Origin: Ampelocalamus luodianensis
Taxonomy: Eukaryota; Streptophyta; Magnoliopsida; Poales; Poaceae
Direction of reading: 5' to 3'
DNA length: 64,000 nt
NCBI GenBank assembly: GCA_036346255.1
Contig: CM070633.1
Coordinates: 21,266,001 to 21,330,000, forward strand
The notes under the pieces were generated by a model. It saw nothing but the letters and a program-made list of their open reading frames with translations, was not told the origin of the DNA and searched no databases. This document shows positions 57,731-64,000 of the stretch, piece after piece; positions within the stretch are counted from its first letter, which is position 1, and each line of letters starts with the position of its first letter. A program made the translations under genes and the position numbers.

Positions 57731-58887
57731 TGTTAAGAGTTGTATATTCTTTCTCTCTTTCTCTCGGTCCATGTAGCTGTGAGGCCCATGGAGCCCATGT
57801 TTATGCATACCCTCTCAGTAATGAATAAGATGCAGTTGTGAATAGCAAAATCCTTCTCCTATCCTAAACCTAATATGGTATCAGAGCCACTCTCTCCAAA
57901 CCCTAACCCTAATTCTCGTCATCGTCGCTGATCCTCTACTTCGCCGCCAGCTGGTGGGGCCCCGGGCCGTTGGCGGTTCCCAACGAATTCTCCTGCATGC
58001 ATCCCGGATCGCATCCGCTTCCTCTACCATCCTATGTTGCCTCCATGGCCGGCTAAGCCTCAGCCTCGGAATCCGCAGCCTCGCCACGCTCCCTGACTCA
58101 GCGTCCGATGCCACACAGTCGCAGCACAAACCTCCTCCCATTCAGCTCCCGGCTGCTCTGCTTCGAAGCCCGACACGCTACCGTCTGTCGCCTGCCCAAG
58201 TCCTCGCCAAGGAAGGGGGTTGATCTTTGCCTGCTCTGCTTTGAAGACCACCACCGCCACAGTTCACCTCCTCCGTGCGCCGCCGGCCTTGGCTTCACAC
58301 AACACTAGCTCACCTGCTCCTAGTTGTCGTCGCCTTGGCTCCTCCCAGATCCGTGCTCCCGGCCATAGCCTCCTCGTCACCTCCCGATTCCAGCCTCCTC
58401 TGATCTGGCCTCGCCTGCCAGCGCAGTGTGCAGTGCCCGCCACCTCGTCTTCACCACTGGATCTGGCGGGATCTAGCACGCTTGGCTCGTCTTCACCATT
58501 GAACCACTGGATCTGCTTCGGCAACTTTATTCAGCGCGAGATCTGACAACCTGCTTTGCTCCGGTGCGATCTAGTGCTCCGGCGACGACCTCCTCCGACA
58601 GTTGTTGCTCTACTGCTTGATAACCTCTACTCTACTACTACTGTTGCTCTGCTGCTATTGATTACTTTGCCTGAGTGATCTGAGGTGCTTGTCTTCTGTG
58701 TTAGCTTGTTGTGTTATGGATCATGATCTCCTGCTATTGCCTGTGGTGTTGGTACTACTAAGGTTGTTGTTTGGTGCTAGTGTACTTGATCCTATCGTGG
58801 TTCTTGATGGCATTCTTGGTCCTAGACCTACTCGAGGTGATACTGCTATTGCTTCTTCTGTCCCTGCTAGTGTGAATAATCTAGATC
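57731..58887 (+). mobile_element. 5' part of a second copia element
   Basis: An LTR-like stretch TGTTAAGAGTTG ... CCTAATA (about 57731-57875) is followed at once by TGGTATCAGAGCC (57876-57888), the initiator-tRNA primer-binding site. A GC-rich leader (57950-58550) follows. No gag or pol was recognised and no 3' LTR was found; the short frame at 58689-58898 has no motif. Confidence 0.65.
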
Positions 58888-59756
58888 CACCATTATGAGT
58901 TAATGGAGTATTTTGGTGATTAATGACAAATCTATTTGTGAGACTAACACACCTATTGTTATACCTATTGTTCAGTTGTAGTTGGATATAAAGGTGAAAA
59001 TCATGGAGGTATGCATTAGACATCATATTCTTATATCCTGTTGCATTTCTTGGATCCAAAATATAGGTTGAACTCCACCAAAAGGTTAACTTGAATATGT
59101 GCATATGTTCTTATTACACATTCGTGTATGCACACATTTAGGGGGAGTTTACTCTATGTTTTGTGGTTTCATTAGTATTGATCTATATTTCGTTTTTCAC
59201 ATATATTAAGGATCTTTACATTCAATTATTTGTAGTTGAGATGGTTGTCATCAATTACCAAAGAGGGAAAGATTGAAGTATCTTATCCCACCATTATAAG
59301 TTAATGGTATGTTGTGGTAATTAATGACAATCATTTTGTGGGACTAATATTTTTCTATGAGTTGGATGAATAGGTTATGTTCTAGGATGATTGAGACTTT
59401 GGATGACACCATAAGTTGATCATCATCAAGTCAAGAGCTTGGAGTAAAGGATGCATCATGTGTTGATGCGTATCAAGATCTCAAAAAGGAGATGATCATG
59501 AGTTGATCATCAAATCAAAAGAAGACCCATCATGTGTTGATGGAGATCAAGTGAAGGATGCATCATGTGTTGATGCATATCAAGACTCGGGATGAAGGAT
59601 GTCATCATGTGTTGATGAGCATCAAGTTAAAGATTCCGAAGTAAAGGAAATCATCATGTGTTGATGATTATCAAAGTTAAGACAATGACTCGGACTTGAA
59701 GTGAAGATGTGCATCATCAAGCTTCAAGAGGATGCTCAAGGCAAAGGTATGACTAG
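58888..59756 (+). mobile_element. Copia 3' end/LTR remnant with tandem repeats
   Basis: A polypurine-like AGGGGGAG (about 59140) and CATCAATTACCAAAGAGGGA recall the 3' end of a RIRE1/SIRE-like copia. Two related LTR-edge copies (CCACCATTATGAGTTAATGG at 58888 and CCACCATTATAAGTTAATGG at 59288) lie about 400 bp apart. 59400-59690 holds a degenerate tandem array. Confidence 0.5.
59400..59690. repeat. Degenerate CATCATGTGTTGATG array
   Basis: At least five units of CATCATGTGTTGATG, each followed by an ATCAAG-like spacer and GAAGGAT, with spacing about 40-60 bp. Each core is nearly palindromic (CATCA...TGATG). Confidence 0.75.
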
Positions 59757-62700
59757 TGTAACATCCCAAATTTTGGGCTTGTGTTTCAAATGTAAGAAAA
59801 TGAGTAGAAATTAAAACTTTTTCTTACATCATGTATTTCCTGTTGTGCCAAGCAATTCTTGTTCAAAGGATTAGGGAATTACATTGTCACAAGTCCTTTT
59901 GATCCAAATCTTGTTCTTCCAAAAACAATCTTGTCAAATCTTATGATCATCCTCTGGATATATTTTTCCTAAGTCTCTGTGGTGGTATGTGACCCCTCTG
60001 AAAAATTTCACAATTTTTAGAAATTGTTTGAATATTTTTAGAGGGATCAAACCTGTTTGACTCTTAGTCAAACCTTAAAACAGAGGCTTGCAGAATTTTG
60101 GAGATTTATTCAAAGTATAAAACCTCTGAAAATTTTACAAAGATTGATATTTGAGTTAGCAAGCTCCTGTAAAAATTTCAGAATTTTGAAGTTATTTTGC
60201 TACCTCAAATAAATCTCTCAAAGTCCTGTTTTTATTTCAAAGTCAAACTAGGTTTTACTTGTTACTCGGTTCGAGTCGGACTCGGCTCGAGCCAATTGAT
60301 TCGGTCCATCAACTAAACGCACCGAGCCACTCTTTAAAACGCGCGCGCGATATCACCGTTGATTCAAATCGCGCGCCCATGTTCGTAAGCATTCGGACCC
60401 TCCGGTTGCATTGGCCAATAGGGACCGTTGATTTCAATCCGACCGCCCGATTTCGTAGGCAATCGGACCGTCCGCGAACTCGCTAAATCGTGACCGCCCA
60501 TTTTTAATCCGACGGTCGTGGTTTGTTTTCGCTGTTCTTCTTCCTCCTCTCGCTTCGAGCGCGGGCGCAATGGCGAAAGAGAGAGGTTGAGTGGGTGGCG
60601 TTGATGGGTCACCTCAAAGTTGCTTTCGTCAACGTCTCTCTGTGGAGCATTTAATGCGCCGGGCTTTCTCCTCCATTGTCCCGAGTCTCACTTGCTCCCA
60701 TCTTTTCTTGGTCTACAACCGAGCATGAACCGAGCTCACCATGGGCTCATGTCCTTGATCGAAACCCTAATCCTTCCCTATATAATTGCCCTCTAGGTCC
60801 TCCCGTGTTCCTTTGCACCACACTTTGCTCTTCTCTCGAGTTTGAGCTCAAGAACACCTCTCACCCTCAAAACACCATTGTTGGTCGAGAGCTCTAATGG
60901 CGGCCTTGGTGTCCAAAGTGGTTCATCTTCAACTTTTCTTGCACCTGTGAACTCCTCAACCTCCTTTATATTTCCCTAACTTGATTTTGGGTTGCATTCA
61001 CAGAATCACTCAATTTTAAGTTTGGAGATTTTCGGTTGGTTTCACCCCTTTCTTCTCCAACTCCGTAAGTGATTCTTTTGCAATTAGTTGTTGTTGGAGC
61101 CTCTTTGAGCTATAATGAAGTTGTGGTAATGATTTGGTTCTACTCATTTTGCTCGTAACCTCATTTTCCACTTCATCTTCTTCGCCCGTGGACTTCATCG
61201 TGTTCAAGTCTTCCCGCCATCTTTGAAGCTCCTCTCGGATAAGGTAGCTCCTATATAGTCCCTAGAAGTCATGGCACTCGCTTCCTTGGACCGCAATGAG
61301 CATTTTGCTATTTTCGTGTTTTGCCGTGTCGGCCTTCATCTTTGCTTTCGGCCGCCGCGCTGCCTGCACTTCCACCACGGCGAGGTCACACCACCGGGTC
61401 CGCAACACTATTGCGAACCCATTTTGATAGTTTAGGCGCCGCCGCGACCGGAGTCGCCGGCGACCAGCCAGCAAAGCCACTCGGGTTTTGTCAGCTGAGA
61501 AGCTCCCGTTTTCGTCAGATCATTAGGACACATTAATTACCAATCATTAGTTATTAATTGTGTCTTAATCATTATTATTGAGCCACCGACCGATGGGCCC
61601 AACATCCTTTAATCACTACGGTTCAATCCGCATCGTTCGACATCATTAATGCTTAATCATTGATTAATAAGAATGTCGGCATTTAATCCTGTCGGGAACC
61701 TCCTCTGGGTCGCTGACTTGTGGGCCCGAGGGTTAGAATCAAATCTCAGCAGTCATTAGAGTCTAATTAATGTCAATCATTAGAATCATTAATTTGGTCT
61801 TAACCGCTCGCTTAGTCGACGACATGGGCCCAGCATCGCGCGTGGGTTAAATCGCCGCGGTCGTGACTCGTAGTCACCGACATGCGGTCCCACTCGTCGC
61901 ACTTCTTTTTGAACTTCGATCTATAGCCGCCGTCCATTTTGCGATCCGCGCCCGGATCTTGTATGCATTCGACCATCCGGTTCCCTCATCATCCTGGACC
62001 GCCCATCTCGTGATCTCGCGGCCGAGATCATGAATGCATCGGACCTTCCGCTAGATTTGGGTTCGAGCCGCTCATCTTTAGATCTCGCGGTCGTGGTTCA
62101 CCGAGGCAACCGCATCGTCCGGCTGCATACACTGCAGTGAACCGTTGGATCTTGATCCAACGGTGGGTTTCATTTGGGTTCAGCGCTGCGCTGTTTTGCG
62201 CGCGTGAGCCGAGGATGTTAGATCAAGGGTTGTGAGTTGTCCACGCCATTTTCTTTGTATTGGGTTGTTCTGTATTTGGTAAGTATTTGTTTATCAACCA
62301 AAATGATATAAAAACTTTAGAAACTCATAACTAATTCATTTTAATCGCTTTTAGTTAATTCCAACTGTAATAAATTATGTTATCACTTTAGCTTATTATA
62401 AAAATGGATTTAAGCATGTTCCAAAGAGCGTAAAATTGTATAAATAGGAATAACTTGATTTCGCCATTTTGAATATTCCAAAATGAATAAAACTTTAGAA
62501 AATGCATATCTTGCTCTGTGTATGTCCAAAATGAATGATTCCAACCTTGATAAATTTGTTATTAACCCAATGTTAATATAAAAATGATGGTAGGTCCAAG
62601 ATTGTAATAAACCTTGATTAATGATTTAGTACCTATTTTCAAAGATTTAGAAAATTCGAAGGCTTATAAAATGCACAAGTAATTCTCAGAATCTGCAAAA

Positions 62701-64000
62701 TATATATGATAAATTCTAGAAAACCCTCTGTTGGTATACTTCATCAGAAATTAGTTTTGAACATATTTATGTTCCCGAAAGTGCATTATGCTAATTTTGC
62801 ATCTTAGAAAATCATAACTAAATCACTTTAACTCCAAATGACCTGAAATTTTATATGGGTTACCTCTATACCAGTAGGTAGCTACCATAAAATTTCAGCT
62901 TCAAAATCTTTCTAGAAAATATTTTTGCTACAGTGCTAATTATGGTAGAAAATGTGTTTTTAGGTAATATCTTTTGCACCACAAATCCAAATTAGGTTTT
63001 TCCAGTTTCTATGTCTTGGTATATTTGTATTCTACCTTGTGTATAAATTTCGTTGTATTTGGATAATTTTGCTTGCTCTTTTGTTTAAGTGTTGCTAGTC
63101 TTATTGGTTGTTCTTGGTTCTTTTGCCTTTTCGCTTAGGATTCGACATTTCATGTAACCCCGAGAACGACCCTCCGCAACAAATTGAACAACAGCAAGCG
63201 TGCAAGCGTTTGATCATGTTAATCCCAGATTTTGAGTATTTATGTTGATTACAAATTCTATGTATGCATTGCTATTTTGTTTTAATAGTTGGCCTAGTAG
63301 ATGCATTTCCTTAGCAAATGATTATCCTCTACTACCATGAGCCTAGGTTACTTGCTGTGATTTAGAGTTCGTGGATGGGCTCTTGTCACTTAGTAGTTGC
63401 GAATTAATTGCTTAGCCATGCTTAGCTTCGGTAGAAATGGGCGGTTATCGACTTGTCGATAACCTTGATCACACAAACTTATTATGTATTATGATTTCCA
63501 TCTTGTGCCATGTCTACTTATGAAAACTAAAACTGAAAACAAAATGATTTAGACTTGGGCACAATGGTATGATGGTGTGATTTTCTGTGTGACCGAATGG
63601 TGCCTAAGTCAACAAGGACCGAACATCTTGTTACACTAAACCAAGCATTTTAGCGCATAACCACACTAGAGGGTATGGGACCTCTCTTGACTTAGTACTT
63701 TGGCGTGTATTGGCCCGGTCGCAGGAGGTCGCAGGAGGGATGGTGTTGGGAGATTGTAGTGTCCGAAAGACTTCACCGGGATGGGATTTGTTGTCTTTCG
63801 CTTGCAATGTAAGCGTATGGTGTTTCTACCCATACGAGCGGCTCGTAGTTAATACACAATATTGGAAAGCGCCTCGTAGGACTTAGCCGTACGGCATACC
63901 TACGGAAGTGTGCTTTGGCTTAAAGGCGCCTCAAGTGTGGGTACATTGGTACACCCGCAGGTTAAAACTATTCGAATAGCCTCGCCCTAGGTTATGGACA
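59757..64000 (+). mobile_element. Second copy of the 5-kb LTR, cut by window end
   Basis: Starts TGTAACATCCCAAATTTTGG and follows the 27165 copy block by block to GGTTATGGACA at 64000, which corresponds to about 31493 there. Nearly every block is present, but with many substitutions and 1-3 bp deletions. Whether it is a solo LTR or the 5' LTR of a whole element cannot be told from this window. Confidence 0.88.

Noticed and set aside
57954..58546. Pro/Ser-rich frames in the second copia leader
   Set aside because: Lie directly after a primer-binding site in untranslated leader DNA; no gag motif.
1..64000. CRISPR arrays, rRNA genes, prophage or bacterial operons
   Set aside because: No regular short repeats with unique spacers and no bacterial gene structure; all real genes are spliced plant genes.

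Overview
The window is nuclear DNA of a grass, most likely an Oryza species or a close relative. The evidence is spliced genes with GT-AG introns, GC-rich 5' coding ends, Stowaway and Tourist-type MITEs, a tRNA-derived SINE, very long Ty3/gypsy-type LTRs and plant-mobile-domain (PMD) transposon genes. There is no bacterial gene organisation, CRISPR array, rRNA or conventional tRNA gene.

Only two host genes look functional. At the left edge (1-3257, minus) is a BRI1-like leucine-rich-repeat receptor kinase of the BRL1/BRL3 class. It runs off the window before its stop codon and has a spliced 5' UTR and a TATA-like box upstream. At 46530-50054 (plus) is a ten-exon FKBP53-type nuclear immunophilin with a nucleoplasmin-like N-terminus, acidic and basic middle and C-terminal FKBP domain. 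A third host gene, bifunctional aspartokinase/homoserine dehydrogenase, survives as three exons (51909-57481, minus) split by a copia retrotransposon. From memory, rice chromosome 9 has BRL1 and an AK-HSDH gene as near neighbours, so this order may be an ancestral block inflated by transposons.

The remainder is layered mobile DNA. 5.5-13.5 kb: a PMD-bearing Mutator-like composite split by a 2.8-kb solo LTR (target duplication TCGCT). 14-27 kb: Stowaways, a SINE, two hAT-type elements with 8-bp duplications, a 1.4-kb Harbinger-like element with GC-rich cargo and LTR remnants. 27.2-32.2 kb: a 5.08-kb solo LTR (duplication TTAAC). 32.8-33.2 kb: a small Mutator-like element. 36.3-45.7 kb: three side-by-side long-terminal-inverted-repeat elements. 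One of these (36319-40032) is bounded by a perfect 10-bp duplication and carries a decayed PMD/zinc-knuckle gene with its own TATA box, leader intron and minisatellites; another (43224-45694) carries a PMD fragment. 52.8-57.2 kb: an internally deleted copia element. 57.7-59.7 kb: further copia remnants. 59757-64000: a second, diverged copy of the 5-kb LTR, cut by the window edge.

The most distinctive signal is the Mutator-like/PMD group. Three PMD gene copies share a TATA box, a 5' leader intron and the same first coding exon. At least three elements share a GAGTTTTTGG terminus followed by a GC-rich repetitive subterminal zone, and no transposase gene is visible in any of them. Exon joins were read by hand from splice sites and reading frame. 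Percent identities and database matches were not computed.
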